Positions 17,748 to 28,000 of a stretch of 64,000 bases of DNA are shown here, piece by piece; the stretch's first letter is position 1, and every line of letters starts with the position of its first letter. The notes beneath the pieces were generated by a model, which ran no database searches, was not told the DNA's origin, and worked only from the letters and a program-made list of their open reading frames with translations. Source of the DNA: Pseudorhizobium flavum (GTDB lineage Bacteria; Pseudomonadota; Alphaproteobacteria; Rhizobiales; Rhizobiaceae); assembly GCF_902502825.2 (NCBI RefSeq), contig NZ_LR723670.1, positions 744,001 through 808,000 of the forward strand, written 5' to 3'. Made by a program: the position numbers and the translations under genes.

Positions 17748-17978
17748 ATGCAGGAACTCATACGCACCAACGATGCCGTGCTTCTCTCCTACGCCGAAAG
17801 CCTGATCCGCGACGCAGGTATCCACTGCATGATCGCGGATCAGACCATGAGCATCCTTGAAGGCTCGCTCGGTCTTCTGCCGCGCCGCTTTCTCGTGGAG
17901 GATGACCGGGCGGACGAGGCGCGGCAGATTCTCAACGATGCGGGCCTCGGCGGGGAGCTGAGGGAGGCGCAGGCATGA
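17748..17978 (+). CDS. DUF2007 small protein
   Basis: A 76-residue protein matching the DUF2007 pattern ('MQELIRTNDAVLLSYAESLIRDAGI', 'LPRRFLVEDDRADEARQIL'), a ferredoxin-like fold sometimes labelled a putative signal transducer. Function unknown. GGGA lies 5-6 bases before the chosen ATG. It overlaps the next gene by 4 bp (ATGA), so the two are translationally coupled. Divergent from ispB. Confidence 0.85.
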   Translation: MQELIRTNDAVLLSYAESLIRDAGIHCMIADQTMSILEGSLGLLPRRFLVEDDRADEARQILNDAGLGGELREAQA

Positions 17979-18754
17979 TCGAAACGGTCGATGCGTTTCA
18001 TCGCGGCCGTTTCCATGTGGTGCAGCCCAAGGGCGTGGGTCACCGGTCCGGGGTCGATGCCATGCTTCTGGCCTCGCTGGTCAATGCGAACGGCCCGGTC
18101 AGCGTGGCGGATTTCGGCGCCGGTGCGGGTGCGGCGGGCCTGGCCGTAGCCTCGAGGCTTTCGCAGGCGAGCGTGCTGCTGGTCGAGCGTTCGTCGGTGA
18201 TGGCGGACTGTGCAAGGAAGACACTGTCGTTGCCGGAGAATATTGCACTCGCCCCACGGGTGACCGTGCTGGAGGCGGACGTGACGAGCCGGGGGACGGC
18301 CAGACTTGCCGCCGGGCTTGCGGACGATGTTCACGATCATGTCATCATGAACCCGCCGTTCAACGACCCTGCGGACCGCACCACGCCCGACGTCCTGAAG
18401 GCCGAGGCGCATGCAATGGCGGATGATTTGTTCGAGGGATGGATCAGAACGGCCGGCGCCGTTCTGAAGCCGGGCGGCCAACTGTCCCTCATCGCGCGGC
18501 CGCAATCCATCGCAGAGATCATCGCTGCCTGCGGCCGGCGCTTTGGTGGACTGGAGATCACCGTCGTGCATCCGCGGCCGGCGGCGGATGCGACGAGGCT
18601 TCTTGTGACGGCGGTGAAGGGTTCTCGTGCCCGCCTGCTCTTCCGTCCTTCACTTTTTCTACACGGAACTGATGGCCACGCCTTCACGCCCGAAGCAGAC
18701 GCCCTGAACAACGGCCGCAGTGCAATCATCCGCCGAGGCTCGCCGAGACGCTGA
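17975..18754 (+). CDS. SAM-dependent methyltransferase, TrmN6-like
   Basis: A 259-residue class I methyltransferase. The SAM-binding glycine-rich motif is 'VADFGAGAGAAGLAVASR', and the N6-adenine-type catalytic motif is 'HVIMNPPFNDPA'. The N-terminal 'RGRFHVVQPKGVGHRSGVDAMLLA' is typical of tRNA1(Val) A37 N6-methyltransferase relatives, so the target is most likely a tRNA or rRNA adenine. Coupled to the DUF2007 gene upstream. Confidence 0.85.
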   Translation: MIETVDAFHRGRFHVVQPKGVGHRSGVDAMLLASLVNANGPVSVADFGAGAGAAGLAVASRLSQASVLLVERSSVMADCARKTLSLPENIALAPRVTVLEADVTSRGTARLAAGLADDVHDHVIMNPPFNDPADRTTPDVLKAEAHAMADDLFEGWIRTAGAVLKPGGQLSLIARPQSIAEIIAACGRRFGGLEITVVHPRPAADATRLLVTAVKGSRARLLFRPSLFLHGTDGHAFTPEADALNNGRSAIIRRGSPRR

Positions 18755-18831
18755 AATGGCGGCGCTGCCATTGTGTTTCGCCCAACCGGTCATACATCTG
18801 CGGCAGTATTGTCGTGAACGAAGGGTTTGAG

Positions 18832-19695
18832 ATGGCTGGTCTGTTGTCGCGTATGTTGCCGAAGCGATTCCGCAAGGAGGGGACGGCGATCCCCGTGGTC
18901 CGGCTGCATGGTGTCATCATGACAGGCGGCAGCCAGTTCCGTCCGACCCTGAACATTGCGACGGTCGCTCCGGCGCTCGAGAAGGCTTTCTCGAAGAAGG
19001 ATGCCCCGGCCGTGGCGATATCGATCAACTCGCCGGGCGGCTCGCCTGTCCAGTCACGGCTGATCTACCAGCGCATCCGGGCGCTCGCCGAAGAGAAGAA
19101 CAAGAAGGTCCTGATGTTCGTCGAGGACGTCGCGGCGTCGGGCGGCTACATGATCGCGCTTGCGGGCGACGAGATATTCGTCGATCCGACCTCCATCGTC
19201 GGCTCGATCGGCGTCGTCTCCGGCGGCTTCGGCTTTCCCGAACTCCTGCGCAAGATCGGCGTGGAGCGCCGCGTTTACACGGCGGGCGAGAACAAGGTGA
19301 TCCTCGATCCCTTCCAGCCCGAGAAGGAAGGCGACGTCGAATACCTGAAGACGCTGCAGCTGGAGATCCACAAGGTCTTCATCGACATGGTAAAGGCGCG
19401 CCGCGGCAGCCGCTTGGCGGATGACGAGACGATCTTCTCCGGCCTGTTCTGGACCGGAGTCCGGGGCCTGGAACTGGGGCTTGTCGACGGCATGGGTGAA
19501 ATGCGCGATACGCTGAAACGTCGCTTTGGTCCCAAGACGCGGCTGGAGCTGGTCGGCGGTGCCCGCAACATCTTCGGACGGCGTCTGCCCGGTGTGGTGC
19601 GCGGCAGTGCCGCAGGAGATATCGGTGCCGGCGCCGTAGCGGGCCTTGCCGAGACGCTGGAGGAGAAGGCATTGTGGGGTCGCTACGGAATGTAG
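18832..19695 (+). CDS. S49-family serine peptidase (SohB/SppA-like)
   Basis: A 287-residue protein with a single S49 domain. The nucleophile Ser is in 'VEDVAASGGYMIALAGDEI' and the general-base Lys is probably in 'YTAGENKVILDPF', giving the Ser-Lys dyad of signal peptide peptidases. 'SINSPGGSPVQSRLIYQRI' is the oxyanion region. No strong N-terminal membrane span is visible, unlike E. coli SohB. The ATG at 18832 is preferred over the GTG at 18814 because AGGG lies 7 bases before it. The small membrane protein gene follows 21 bp downstream. Confidence 0.87.
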   Translation: MAGLLSRMLPKRFRKEGTAIPVVRLHGVIMTGGSQFRPTLNIATVAPALEKAFSKKDAPAVAISINSPGGSPVQSRLIYQRIRALAEEKNKKVLMFVEDVAASGGYMIALAGDEIFVDPTSIVGSIGVVSGGFGFPELLRKIGVERRVYTAGENKVILDPFQPEKEGDVEYLKTLQLEIHKVFIDMVKARRGSRLADDETIFSGLFWTGVRGLELGLVDGMGEMRDTLKRRFGPKTRLELVGGARNIFGRRLPGVVRGSAAGDIGAGAVAGLAETLEEKALWGRYGM

Positions 19696-19716
19696 GGTAA
19701 GGGGCGAGGCGGACCC

Positions 19717-19908
19717 ATGGTGCAACTGATCTTCTTCATACTGATCGTCGGCGGAGGTTGGCTGCTTTACAAGCGGTTCGTCGCCGATGCGGAGAAGCTC
19801 ACATCGGGTTCCCGGGAACGTCGAAAGGAACAGGAGACGGGTGCGTCGGGTACGCTCGTGAAAGATCCGGAGACCGGCGAGTATCGCGTCAAGCGCGACG
19901 ACGAGTGA
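19717..19908 (+). CDS. Small single-span membrane protein
   Basis: A 63-residue protein: an N-terminal membrane helix ('LIFFILIVGGGWLLYKRFV') and a highly charged cytoplasmic tail ('RERRKEQETG', 'DPETGEYRVKRDDE'). I do not recognise a named family. It lies 21 bp behind the S49 peptidase gene, so it may be a partner or a membrane tether for that peptidase, which itself lacks an obvious membrane anchor (inference). Confidence 0.7.
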   Translation: MVQLIFFILIVGGGWLLYKRFVADAEKLTSGSRERRKEQETGASGTLVKDPETGEYRVKRDDE

Positions 19909-20000
19909 TGCCGGCTACCCGCGCCGCATAAATCCTTGACCCTTGCGGCTCTGCGTGGCACTCGTCCGCATCATTTGTAGAGATGCCGGCTGTATTCATG

Positions 20001-20954
20001 ACCGATCTTCCCGACCACATGTCCCCGACCCGCTCCTTCCAGGGGCTGATCCTCGCGCTGCACAACTACTGGGCCGACAAGGGCTGCGCCGTGCTGCAGC
20101 CCTACGACATGGAGGTTGGTGCCGGCACCTTCCATCCCGCGACCACACTTAGAGCGCTTGGGCCGAAACCCTGGAAGGCCGCCTACGTCCAGCCATCGCG
20201 CCGTCCCTCGGATGGCCGCTACGGCGAGAACCCCAACCGGCTTCAGCACTATTACCAGTATCAGGTCATCCTGAAGCCGAACCCGTCCAACCTGCAGGAG
20301 CTCTACCTGGGCTCGCTGAAGGCGATCGGACTCGATCCGCTGCTGCACGACGTGCGCTTCGTGGAGGACGATTGGGAAAGTCCGACGCTCGGCGCCTGGG
20401 GCCTGGGCTGGGAATGCTGGTGCGATGGCATGGAGGTGTCGCAGTTCACCTACTTCCAGCAGGTCTGCGGGATCGAGTGCTCACCGGTGGCTGGCGAACT
20501 GACCTACGGCCTCGAACGCCTCGCCATGTACGTCCAGGGCGTCGACAATGTCTACGACCTGAACTTCAACGGCCGCGAAGGCGAGGAGAAGATCTCCTAC
20601 GGTGACGTTTTCCTCCAGGCGGAGCAGGAGTACTCGCGGCACAATTTCGAATATGCCGATACGGCCATGCTGCACCGTCACTTCATCGACGCCGAGAACG
20701 AATGCCAGGCGCTGCTCGCTGCCGGAGCTCCCGGTGCGAATGCCAACCAGATGCTGCACAAGTGCGTCTTCCCCGCCTATGACCAGTGCATCAAGGCAAG
20801 CCACGTCTTCAACCTGCTGGATGCCCGCGGCGTAATCTCCGTTACAGAGCGCCAGAGCTATATCCTGCGCGTCCGCACCCTCGCCAAGGCCTGCGGCGAG
20901 GCCTTCCTGCTGACCGAAGCTGGCGGCGCACAAACGGGCCGAGAGGCAGCCTGA
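20001..20954 (+). CDS. glyQ: Glycine-tRNA ligase alpha subunit
   Basis: About 317 residues; the catalytic subunit of the alpha2-beta2 glycyl-tRNA synthetase. Highly conserved stretches are seen: '[19 protein letters not shown]', '[12 protein letters not shown]', '[19 protein letters not shown]' and '[19 protein letters not shown]'. The Met at 20001 ('[14 protein letters not shown]') fits the family; the frame begins at 19983. There is no strong Shine-Dalgarno. Unlike in many bacteria, glyS does not follow directly: lemA and a DUF2207 gene lie between. Confidence 0.97.
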   Translation, partial: TDLPDHMSPTRSFQGLILALHNYWADKGCAVLQPYDMEVGAGTFHPATTLRALGPKPWKAAYVQPSRRPSDGRYGENPNRLQHYYQYQVILKPNPSNLQELYLGSLKAIGLDPLLHDVRFVEDDWESPTLGAWGLGWECWCDGMEVSQFTYFQQVCGIECSPVAGELTYGLERLAMYVQGVDNVYDLNFNGREGEEKISYGDVFLQAEQEYSRHNFEYADTAMLHRHFIDAENECQALLAAGAPGANANQMLHKCVFPAYDQCIKASHVFNLLDARGVISVTERQSYILRVRTLAKACGEAFLLTEAGGAQTGREAA

Positions 20955-20987
20955 CGCCAGCGTTTGACGCTGTTGGAAAAGCTTTCT

Positions 20988-21028
20988 AGTGTCCGCCCGA
21001 GCTTACTGTCTCGGGGGACACTCGGATG
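20988..21028 (+). promoter_or_regulatory. Hairpin sequestering the lemA ribosome binding site
   Basis: AGTGTCC (20988-20994), a single G bulge, then CCCGAG (20996-21001) pairs with CTCGGG (21010-21015) and GGACACT (21016-21022): 13 pairs with an 8-nt loop. The GGGGGA that serves as Shine-Dalgarno for the ATG at 21026 lies in the 3' arm. There is no T run, so it is not a standard terminator. It suggests control of lemA translation, for example by temperature or a trans factor. Confidence 0.6.
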
Positions 21029-21577
21029 TATATCCTGCTTGCCATCGTCGTACTCGTCGTTCTTTACGGCATCTTTCTCTACAATAGTCTCGTCAAGTCG
21101 CGGCAGATGGCGGAAGAGGCCTGGTCGGGCATCGACGTCCAGCTCAAGCGTCGCGCCGACCTGATCCCCAACCTCATCGAGACCGTGAAGGGCTATGCGG
21201 CCCATGAGAAATCCACCTTCGAGGAGGTCGTGGAACTGCGCAACCGCGCCCAGGCGGTTCCTGCGGGTGATGTAGCGGCGCGCGCCCAGGCGGAAGGCCT
21301 GCTGTCGCAGGCGCTCGGCAAGCTCTTCGCACTCGCCGAAGCCTATCCTGACCTCAAGGCGAACCAGAACTTCCTGGAATTGCAGAACTCGCTGGAAACG
21401 ATCGAGCACGAGATCCAGATGTCGCGCCGCTACTACAATGGCGCCGCGCGTGACCTGAACGTGAAGGTAGAGAGCGTCCCCTCCAACATCATTGCAAACC
21501 AGTTCGGCTTCTCCAAGCGGGAGTATTTCGAGATAGAAGACCCCGCCGATCGTGCCGTGCCCGCCGTCAAGTTCTGA
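21026..21577 (+). CDS. lemA: LemA family protein
   Basis: A 183-residue protein with one N-terminal membrane span ('ILLAIVVLVVLYGIFLYNSLV') and a helical LemA domain ('WSGIDVQLKRRADLIPNLIETVKGYAAHE', 'RFYNxx'-type region 'SRRYYNGAARDLNVKVESVPSNIIA', 'EYFEIED'). Its biochemical function is not established; LemA proteins commonly sit beside DUF2207 or other membrane proteins. Here a DUF2207 gene starts 11 bp after the stop. Its ribosome binding site is buried in a hairpin. Confidence 0.95.
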   Translation: MYILLAIVVLVVLYGIFLYNSLVKSRQMAEEAWSGIDVQLKRRADLIPNLIETVKGYAAHEKSTFEEVVELRNRAQAVPAGDVAARAQAEGLLSQALGKLFALAEAYPDLKANQNFLELQNSLETIEHEIQMSRRYYNGAARDLNVKVESVPSNIIANQFGFSKREYFEIEDPADRAVPAVKF

Positions 21578-21588
21578 GGCGAGGGGTC

Positions 21589-23514
21589 ATGCTGCGCCTG
21601 CTCCTGCCGGTCCTCATCTGGTTCGCGACGACCCTGTCGGCGGGCGCGGCGGAGTTCATCCGCTCCTACCATTCCGACATCCAGGTTGCCGCAGATGGTG
21701 AGCTGACGGTTTCCGAAACCATCACGGTGAATGCCGAGGGCGATGACATTCGCCGCGGGATCTTCCGCGACTTTCCCTTGACCATGGAGGATGACGAAGG
21801 GAGAACGATCCGCGTTGGCTTCGATGTCATCTCCGTCACCCGCGACGGAGAGCCGGAAGACTGGCATACGGAATCCATCGCCGGCGGCATCCGTATCTAT
21901 ACCGGCTCGCAGGACGTCTTCCTTGACCGCGGCGAACATACCTATGTCATCACCTACCGCACCGACCGCCAGATTCGCTATTTCGGCGATCACGACGAGC
22001 TCTACTGGAACGTCACCGGCAACGGCTGGATGTTCCGCATCGATCAGGCTTCGGCGCGTGTAACGCTTCCGGACAGCGCAGCGGTGACGGAAACCGTTGC
22101 CTACACCGGGCCCCTGGGCGCCGCTGACACGGACGCCAACATGCGGGTGAGCGGCAACACCGCCGTCTTCTCGACCACCAAACCGCTCGCGCCGAATGAG
22201 GGCCTCACGATCGTCGTCGGGATTCCGAAGGGCGTGATTGCACCGCCTTCGGCCGCCGACCAGCGGAGCTGGTGGCTGCGCGACAACATCAACGCCATCC
22301 TCGGCTTCGGCGGCCTGGCGCTCGTTGCGCTCTACTATGCCCGCAACTGGACGCGGGTTGGGCGAGACCCGGCCGGCGGCGTCATGGTGCCCCGCTGGGA
22401 CCCGCCTGAGGGCCTTTCACCGGCGCTGGTGAACTACGTCGACAACAAGGGCTTCTCCGGCGGCGGCTGGACGGCACTCTCCGCCAGCGCCATCGATCTC
22501 GCCGTCAAGGGCTACGTGACGCTTGAGGACCTGAAGAACTCCATCACGATCCGACGGACCGATAAGACGACGCAGGGGCCTCTGCCTGCGGGGCAGGCAG
22601 CGCTGTTGAAGGATATCGGCGCCCCTGGCGAGCAGCTGATCATCGACAAGGCGAACGGTACCAAGGTTCAGACGGTCGGGATGAATTTCCGCCGCGCCAT
22701 CGAGAAGGAGCATCGTGGCAAGTATTACCGCGCCAACACCGGCTACGTCATCGGCGGCATCGCGCTCAGCGTGGCAGCCCTGCTGCTCCTGTTCCTGTTC
22801 GGCGACATCGAGCCCGACCTGATCTTCGTCTTCATGGTGCCGGTGTTCTTTGCCGCCTTCTTTGGTGGCTTCGCGGTCAGCCTCGGCAAGAACCTCCGGC
22901 GCGGCAGTTCCCTATTCTCCAAGATCATCGCCGTCGTGATTCTCGGCTTCATCGCTCTCGTCGCGATCTCTGCCATCTCGACTGTCCTTGTCGTGACCCT
23001 CGCCGATCTTTCAGGCTCGGGCCACTGGCCGCTTCTCGTGTCCGTCGGGGGGGTCGTCCTCGTCAACGTCATCTTCTTCTTCCTGATGGGCGCGCCGACG
23101 CCGCTCGGCCGCCGGTTGATGGACGGGATCGAGGGACTGCGCACCTATCTGAGCCTCGCGGAAAAGGATCGGATGAACATGGCCGGCGCCCCTGAGATGT
23201 CGCCGCAGCATTTTGAGACGCTTCTGCCCTATGCCGTAGCGCTCGGCGTGGAAAAACCGTGGAGCCGTGCCTTCGAGACGTGGCTGGCAACGGCCGCCGC
23301 GGGGGCGGCCGCCGCATCCTATTCTCCGGTCTGGTATGAAGGCCAGGGCATCGGCCATTTCGGAGATCGCATCGGCGGCTTCTCGTCGTCCATGGCCTCG
23401 ACGATCGCCTCCACGATCCCCGCCCCGAAATCGAGTTCCTCGTCATCGGGCTTCTCCTCCGGCGGTGGCTTTTCCGGCGGCGGTGGCGGCGGTGGTGGCG
23501 GCGGCGGATGGTAG
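21589..23514 (+). CDS. DUF2207 membrane protein with poly-glycine C-terminus
   Basis: A 641-residue protein: signal peptide ('LLLPVLIWFATTLSAGAAEF'), an extracytoplasmic DUF2207 beta-domain (about 25-215), a span near 235 ('AILGFGGLALVALYYAR'), a cytoplasmic part, and further spans at about 380-400, 405-430, 440-470 and 480-500. The tail (about 605-641) is Ser- then Gly-rich, ending in a run of eleven Gly before Trp. This Gly-rich, metal-free-looking tail is typical of DUF2207 proteins. Partner of lemA by position and known association; role unknown, probably envelope related. Confidence 0.9.
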   Translation: MLRLLLPVLIWFATTLSAGAAEFIRSYHSDIQVAADGELTVSETITVNAEGDDIRRGIFRDFPLTMEDDEGRTIRVGFDVISVTRDGEPEDWHTESIAGGIRIYTGSQDVFLDRGEHTYVITYRTDRQIRYFGDHDELYWNVTGNGWMFRIDQASARVTLPDSAAVTETVAYTGPLGAADTDANMRVSGNTAVFSTTKPLAPNEGLTIVVGIPKGVIAPPSAADQRSWWLRDNINAILGFGGLALVALYYARNWTRVGRDPAGGVMVPRWDPPEGLSPALVNYVDNKGFSGGGWTALSASAIDLAVKGYVTLEDLKNSITIRRTDKTTQGPLPAGQAALLKDIGAPGEQLIIDKANGTKVQTVGMNFRRAIEKEHRGKYYRANTGYVIGGIALSVAALLLLFLFGDIEPDLIFVFMVPVFFAAFFGGFAVSLGKNLRRGSSLFSKIIAVVILGFIALVAISAISTVLVVTLADLSGSGHWPLLVSVGGVVLVNVIFFFLMGAPTPLGRRLMDGIEGLRTYLSLAEKDRMNMAGAPEMSPQHFETLLPYAVALGVEKPWSRAFETWLATAAAGAAAASYSPVWYEGQGIGHFGDRIGGFSSSMASTIASTIPAPKSSSSSSGFSSGGGFSGGGGGGGGGGGW

Positions 23515-23604
23515 TTCCGGACCGTTTTGCCCAAGACCAATGATGACATTTTGCGGCGGGCTTGCTAAGTCCGCCCGACCCTTTCAAGCGCAAAGACAAT
23601 CATC

Positions 23605-25890
23605 ATGCCCGATCTGCTTCTTGAACTCCGTTCCGAGGAAATCCCGGCCCGCATGCAGCGTAAGGCGGCCGGCGACCTCAAGAAACTCGTGACCGATGCG
23701 CTGGTGGAGGCAGGACTGACCTACGAGGGTGCGCGCGACTACTGGACGCCGCGCCGGCTGGCGCTCGACATTCGCGGCCTGACGGCGCGTTCAGCGGATC
23801 AGCGCGAGGAGATCAAGGGACCCTCCACCAAGGCGCCGGAACAGGCGGTGCAGGGCTTTCTGCGCAAGGCGGGCCTTTCGTCAGTTTCGGAGGCGCAGGT
23901 CGTCAGCGATCCGAAGAAGGGCGACTTTTACGTGGCGGTCCTTTCGAAACCCGGCCGTGCCGCCGAGGAGATCATCGCTGATGTGATGCCCGGCATCATC
24001 CGCAACTTCCCCTGGCCGAAGTCCATGCGCTGGGGAGCGGCCTCCATGCCGAAGGGCGCTCGCTTCGCCGGCACCGAGGGCAAGGGATCGGAAAGCCTGC
24101 GCTGGGTGCGCCCGCTGCAGTCGATCGTCTGCGTCTTTGGGCCGGAACACGATGAAACGCAGGTCATCCCCTTCGAGATCGACGGGCTGGTGGCTGGCAA
24201 TGTCACCTACGGCCACCGCTTCCATGCGCCGGACGCCATTACCGTGCGCCGGTTCGACGATTACGTCAGAAGCCTGGAAAAAGCCAAGGTGATGCTGGAT
24301 GCTGAGCGGCGCAAGGACGTGATCCTGCACGACGCCCGCGACGTCGCCTTTGCCAACGGTCTTGAATTGGTCGAGGACGAGGGCCTGCTCGAAGAAGTGT
24401 CCGGCCTCGTCGAATGGCCGCATGTTCTGATGGGCGAGTTCGAGCAGGAATACCTGGAGATCCCGCCGGAGATCATCCGCCTGACGATCAAGACGAACCA
24501 GAAGTGCTTCGTCACCCGTCCTCAGGGAGGGGAGGGGCTCTCCAACCGCTTCATCCTCGTCTCCAACATCGAGGCAAAGGACGGCGGCCGGGAGATCATC
24601 CACGGCAACGGCAAGGTGGTCCGCGCCCGTCTCTCAGACGCCAAGCATTTCTGGACGCGCGACCAGGGCGATCTTCCGGATCTCCAGGACCTGAAGCCTT
24701 CGGCCGAGAAGTTCGGCCTCGACCTGAAGAAGCCGCTCGACCAGCGCATGGCGAAGCTCGATGCGCTGAACGTCACCTTCCATGCCAAGCTCGGTACGCA
24801 GGGCGAGCGTGTAAGCCGCATCCGCGCGCTGGCGAAGGAACTGGCGCCGGTCATTGGCGCCGATGCCGCTCTGGTGGACCGCGCGGTCGTGCTGGCCAAG
24901 GCGGACCTTCGCACCGAAGCCGTGGGCGAATTTCCGGAACTTCAGGGACTTATGGGCCGCCGCTATGCGGCGCTGCAGGGGGAACATGCCTCTGTCGCTG
25001 CCGCCATCGAGGATCATTACAAGCCACAAGGCCCGTCCGACCGCGTGCCGGACGACAAGGTGGCGATCGCAGCGGCACTGGCCGAAAAGCTCGACACGCT
25101 GGTCGGCTTCTGGGCGATCGACGAGAAGCCGACCGGCTCGAAGGACCCTTATGCGCTGCGCCGTGCGGCGCTGGGCGTGGTGCGGATCCTGCTGGAGCGG
25201 AATGTGCGGCTGAATCTGCTTCCCGTCTTGTCTGCCGCAATGCCCCGTGCAGGCGGCGCTCCAGTGGTCGCGTCGATGAGCGGCGAAGGGTCCGAGCGGG
25301 CTCAGGCTTTGGCTGATAACAGCTACATCAACGAGACTTTTCCCGTGGTCGATCCGTCTTCGGATGTAGCGGCCGACCTCCTTTCCTTCTTCCACGATCG
25401 CCTCAAGGTCTACCTCCGTGACCAGGGCGCCCGCCATGACATCATCGATGCGGTGCTGACGCCGGAGGCAGACGACCTGCTGATGGTCGCCCGCCGCGCC
25501 GAGGCGCTGACGGCTTTCATTACTTCGGAGGACGGAAAGAACCTGCTGGCCGGCACGAAGCGTGCCACGCAGCTTCTCGCAGCCGAAGAGAAGAAGGGCA
25601 CCGTCGTCGCCGATGGCGTCTCGGATGCACTCCTGCGCCTCGACGCCGAAAAAGCGCTGTGGAGCGCGATATCCGCCGCTTCCAGCGAGGCTTCACAAGC
25701 CGTCGAGCGCGAAGACTTCCGCTCTGCGATGCAGGCCCTGTCGAAGCTGCGGGCGCCGGTCGACCGGTTCTTCGAGGACGTGCTGGTGAATGACGAGGAC
25801 ACGGCCATCCGCGCCAACCGCCTGGCGCTCTTGAAGGCCATCCGCGAAGCGACCGGAACGGTCGCGGATTTCTCCAGGATCGCTGGCTGA
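23605..25890 (+). CDS. glyS: Glycine-tRNA ligase beta subunit, longer than usual
   Basis: A 761-residue protein; the tRNA-binding subunit partnering GlyQ. It starts '[21 protein letters not shown]' and shows all the conserved blocks ('[14 protein letters not shown]', '[12 protein letters not shown]', '[15 protein letters not shown]', '[16 protein letters not shown]', '[19 protein letters not shown]', '[11 protein letters not shown]'). Family members usually have about 690-720 residues. The surplus appears as a short insert near '[16 protein letters not shown]' and about 45 extra residues between '[11 protein letters not shown]' and '[14 protein letters not shown]' (about 540-590). The frame is intact, so this looks like a genuine lineage-specific insertion. 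Confidence 0.95.
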   Translation: MPDLLLELRSEEIPARMQRKAAGDLKKLVTDALVEAGLTYEGARDYWTPRRLALDIRGLTARSADQREEIKGPSTKAPEQAVQGFLRKAGLSSVSEAQVVSDPKKGDFYVAVLSKPGRAAEEIIADVMPGIIRNFPWPKSMRWGAASMPKGARFAGTEGKGSESLRWVRPLQSIVCVFGPEHDETQVIPFEIDGLVAGNVTYGHRFHAPDAITVRRFDDYVRSLEKAKVMLDAERRKDVILHDARDVAFANGLELVEDEGLLEEVSGLVEWPHVLMGEFEQEYLEIPPEIIRLTIKTNQKCFVTRPQGGEGLSNRFILVSNIEAKDGGREIIHGNGKVVRARLSDAKHFWTRDQGDLPDLQDLKPSAEKFGLDLKKPLDQRMAKLDALNVTFHAKLGTQGERVSRIRALAKELAPVIGADAALVDRAVVLAKADLRTEAVGEFPELQGLMGRRYAALQGEHASVAAAIEDHYKPQGPSDRVPDDKVAIAAALAEKLDTLVGFWAIDEKPTGSKDPYALRRAALGVVRILLERNVRLNLLPVLSAAMPRAGGAPVVASMSGEGSERAQALADNSYINETFPVVDPSSDVAADLLSFFHDRLKVYLRDQGARHDIIDAVLTPEADDLLMVARRAEALTAFITSEDGKNLLAGTKRATQLLAAEEKKGTVVADGVSDALLRLDAEKALWSAISAASSEASQAVEREDFRSAMQALSKLRAPVDRFFEDVLVNDEDTAIRANRLALLKAIREATGTVADFSRIAG

Positions 25891-25909
25891 CGGACTCCGA
25901 GAATGAACA

Positions 25910-25937
25910 AAGCCGCCGGCGGTCCGGCGGCTTCTTT
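25910..25937. terminator. Bidirectional terminator between glyS and a chemoreceptor gene
   Basis: AAGCCGCCGG (25910-25919) / CCGGCGGCTT (25924-25933) with a 4-nt loop, followed by CTTTATTATT on the plus strand and by TTTGTTC on the minus strand. The two flanking genes converge on it. Confidence 0.85.
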
Positions 25938-25951
25938 ATTATTGGCGGGTC

Positions 25952-27787
25952 TTACCCGGCCCTTCGCATCTGCTCGGCGACCCCCTGAAGGCGATGAACC
26001 TCCGGTTGCTGGTTCACCCGGAAGGTCCGGATCAGGGCCAGCAGTTCCTCTGTGGCCACGGCGAGGGCCTCGGCGGAGGCCGTCGTTTCCTCCGCCATCG
26101 CGGCATTGTGTTGCGTGGCTGCGTCGAGCTGGTTCAACGACGACGAGATAGATCGCAGCGTCGTGTCCTGCTCGGCAGCCGAATGGGCGATCTTGCTGAC
26201 CACATCGCTTGCCGCCTTCACCTGACCGGAGATCCGTTTCAGAGCCTCGCCCGCCTCGCCGACAAGCCGAACGCCATTGTTCACTTCGCCCGAGGAGCGG
26301 GAGATCTGGTCCTTGATCTCCTTCGCGGCAGCGGCAGAGCGCTGCGCCAGTTCGCGGACCTCCTGGGCGACGACCGCGAAGCCCTTGCCGGATTCGCCGG
26401 CACGAGCCGCTTCCACCCCGGCGTTCAGCGCCAGCAGATTGGTCTGGAAAGCAATCTCGTCGATGACGCCGATGATCTTGGCGATTTCGGCGGAAGATTG
26501 TTCGATGCTGCTCATCGCATTGATTGCTTCGCTGACAATGCTGTCGCTGCGACCAGCCTCGCTGCTGACCGATGTCACACGCTGTGCCGCCTCTTGCGCG
26601 CCTTCGGCCGTCTGGCGTACGGCAACGGTGAGCTGGTCAAGTGCCGCCGAGGTCTCCTCCAGATTGGCTGCCTGCCGCTCCGTGCGCTGCGAAAGTTCAT
26701 TGGAAGCGCGGCGGATTTCCTCCTTGGAAGTGCCTATGTCGATGCCCTTTGCATTGACCTTGGCCATGGCGGCTTCCAATCGTGACAGCGCGTCGTTGAA
26801 GTTGTCGCGCAGCGCGGCGTAGCGGCTGCCGAGATCGCCGCAACGGACCGTGAGATCGCCGTGGGCCATCGCCTCCAGCGTAGTTCCGATCGTCGTCACC
26901 ACCCGCGCCTGCAGTTCTGCTTCCTCCTGCTGAAGAGTGGCATTCTGCTGGCGCTCGCTGTCGAGTTCCTGCTGCTGCTGTTCCTGCCGGGCTGCCATTG
27001 CGTGACGCTCGCGGACCTTCTCCTGGAGCGCGGCGGTGGCCTTGGCCATCATGCCGACCTCGTTGCGCATGTCGATATGGGGAATTGGCCGCGATTCGTC
27101 CTCCTCCGCCACGGCCTCGAGTGCCGAATGGACGGCCGCGAGGGGCCGGGTGATGTTGCGGATGACGATGAAGGCCACGGCAGCGCCCAGCCCCAGAACG
27201 ACGAGTCCGGCAATCAGTGCCCCCATCACGCTATCCATGATCGTGGCGTCCAGATCGTCCAGATATGCACCGGTCCCGACCGTGATCCCCCATGGCTCGA
27301 AGCCCAGCGAATAAGCAGCCTTCATGAAGAGCTGGTCTTCCGCCTGGCCTGGCTTCGGCCACAGATATTCCGTCCAGCCGCCGCCGGTGCGTCCCTTGTC
27401 CACGATGTTCATCAGGAACTTGTTCCCGGCCTTGTCGGTGAGGTGGGCGAAACTCTGACCAACCCCTTTCTTGTCCGGGTAGATGACCCGAACACCGGCA
27501 TAGTCGTAGCCGAAATAGTAGCCGTCTGGGACAAAGCGCATGTCGTTGATCACATCATAGGCGCGGGTCTGGGCTTCCTCGCGGGTGATCTCTCCCTTGG
27601 TTTCGAGCGCGTGGAAGCGCTTCAGCACGGAGAGGGCAGTTTCGGTCTGCGTCCGCAACATCTCGTAGCGTTCATGGTAGATTGCGTTGGCCGACGCTTG
27701 GATCTGGAAGAAGGTCGCTATGCTGAAGGCGGCCATCAGACAGCCGACCAGCATCATCAATTGGATGGAGATTTTCAGGTTCTTCAT
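25952..27787 (-). CDS. Methyl-accepting chemotaxis protein with Cache-type sensor
   Basis: About 611 residues: membrane span 1 (about 8-30), a periplasmic single Cache_2-like domain ('[21 protein letters not shown]', '[13 protein letters not shown]', '[14 protein letters not shown]'), span 2 (about 190-212), HAMP, and a long signalling coiled coil with the conserved tip ('[26 protein letters not shown]', '[17 protein letters not shown]'). Cache_2 receptors often sense small organic acids; the ligand here is unknown. The C-terminus ('VAEQMRRAG') lacks a CheR/CheB-tethering pentapeptide. The frame reaches 27886, but the Met at 27787, directly before the first membrane span, is the natural start. 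Confidence 0.93.
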   Translation of the reverse strand: MKNLKISIQLMMLVGCLMAAFSIATFFQIQASANAIYHERYEMLRTQTETALSVLKRFHALETKGEITREEAQTRAYDVINDMRFVPDGYYFGYDYAGVRVIYPDKKGVGQSFAHLTDKAGNKFLMNIVDKGRTGGGWTEYLWPKPGQAEDQLFMKAAYSLGFEPWGITVGTGAYLDDLDATIMDSVMGALIAGLVVLGLGAAVAFIVIRNITRPLAAVHSALEAVAEEDESRPIPHIDMRNEVGMMAKATAALQEKVRERHAMAARQEQQQQELDSERQQNATLQQEEAELQARVVTTIGTTLEAMAHGDLTVRCGDLGSRYAALRDNFNDALSRLEAAMAKVNAKGIDIGTSKEEIRRASNELSQRTERQAANLEETSAALDQLTVAVRQTAEGAQEAAQRVTSVSSEAGRSDSIVSEAINAMSSIEQSSAEIAKIIGVIDEIAFQTNLLALNAGVEAARAGESGKGFAVVAQEVRELAQRSAAAAKEIKDQISRSSGEVNNGVRLVGEAGEALKRISGQVKAASDVVSKIAHSAAEQDTTLRSISSSLNQLDAATQHNAAMAEETTASAEALAVATEELLALIRTFRVNQQPEVHRLQGVAEQMRRAG

Positions 27788-28000
27788 GTCGTCTCTCGGC
27801 AAGGTCGGCCAGGGTCGTCGCGGAGAAGCGGACGACGATGACCATGTTGGCAGGCGCTTCCTGCGCCGGATCATGCTGCACCGCACTAGGGACTAGGTAA
27901 GTGCTGCAGATGCTAATAAAGCGCTAAGCCGGAAACGCTTCCTGGCAGCCTGCCAATCAGCCTTTGGTCGAGTTCTTGACGAATGAAAAGATAGAGGACG

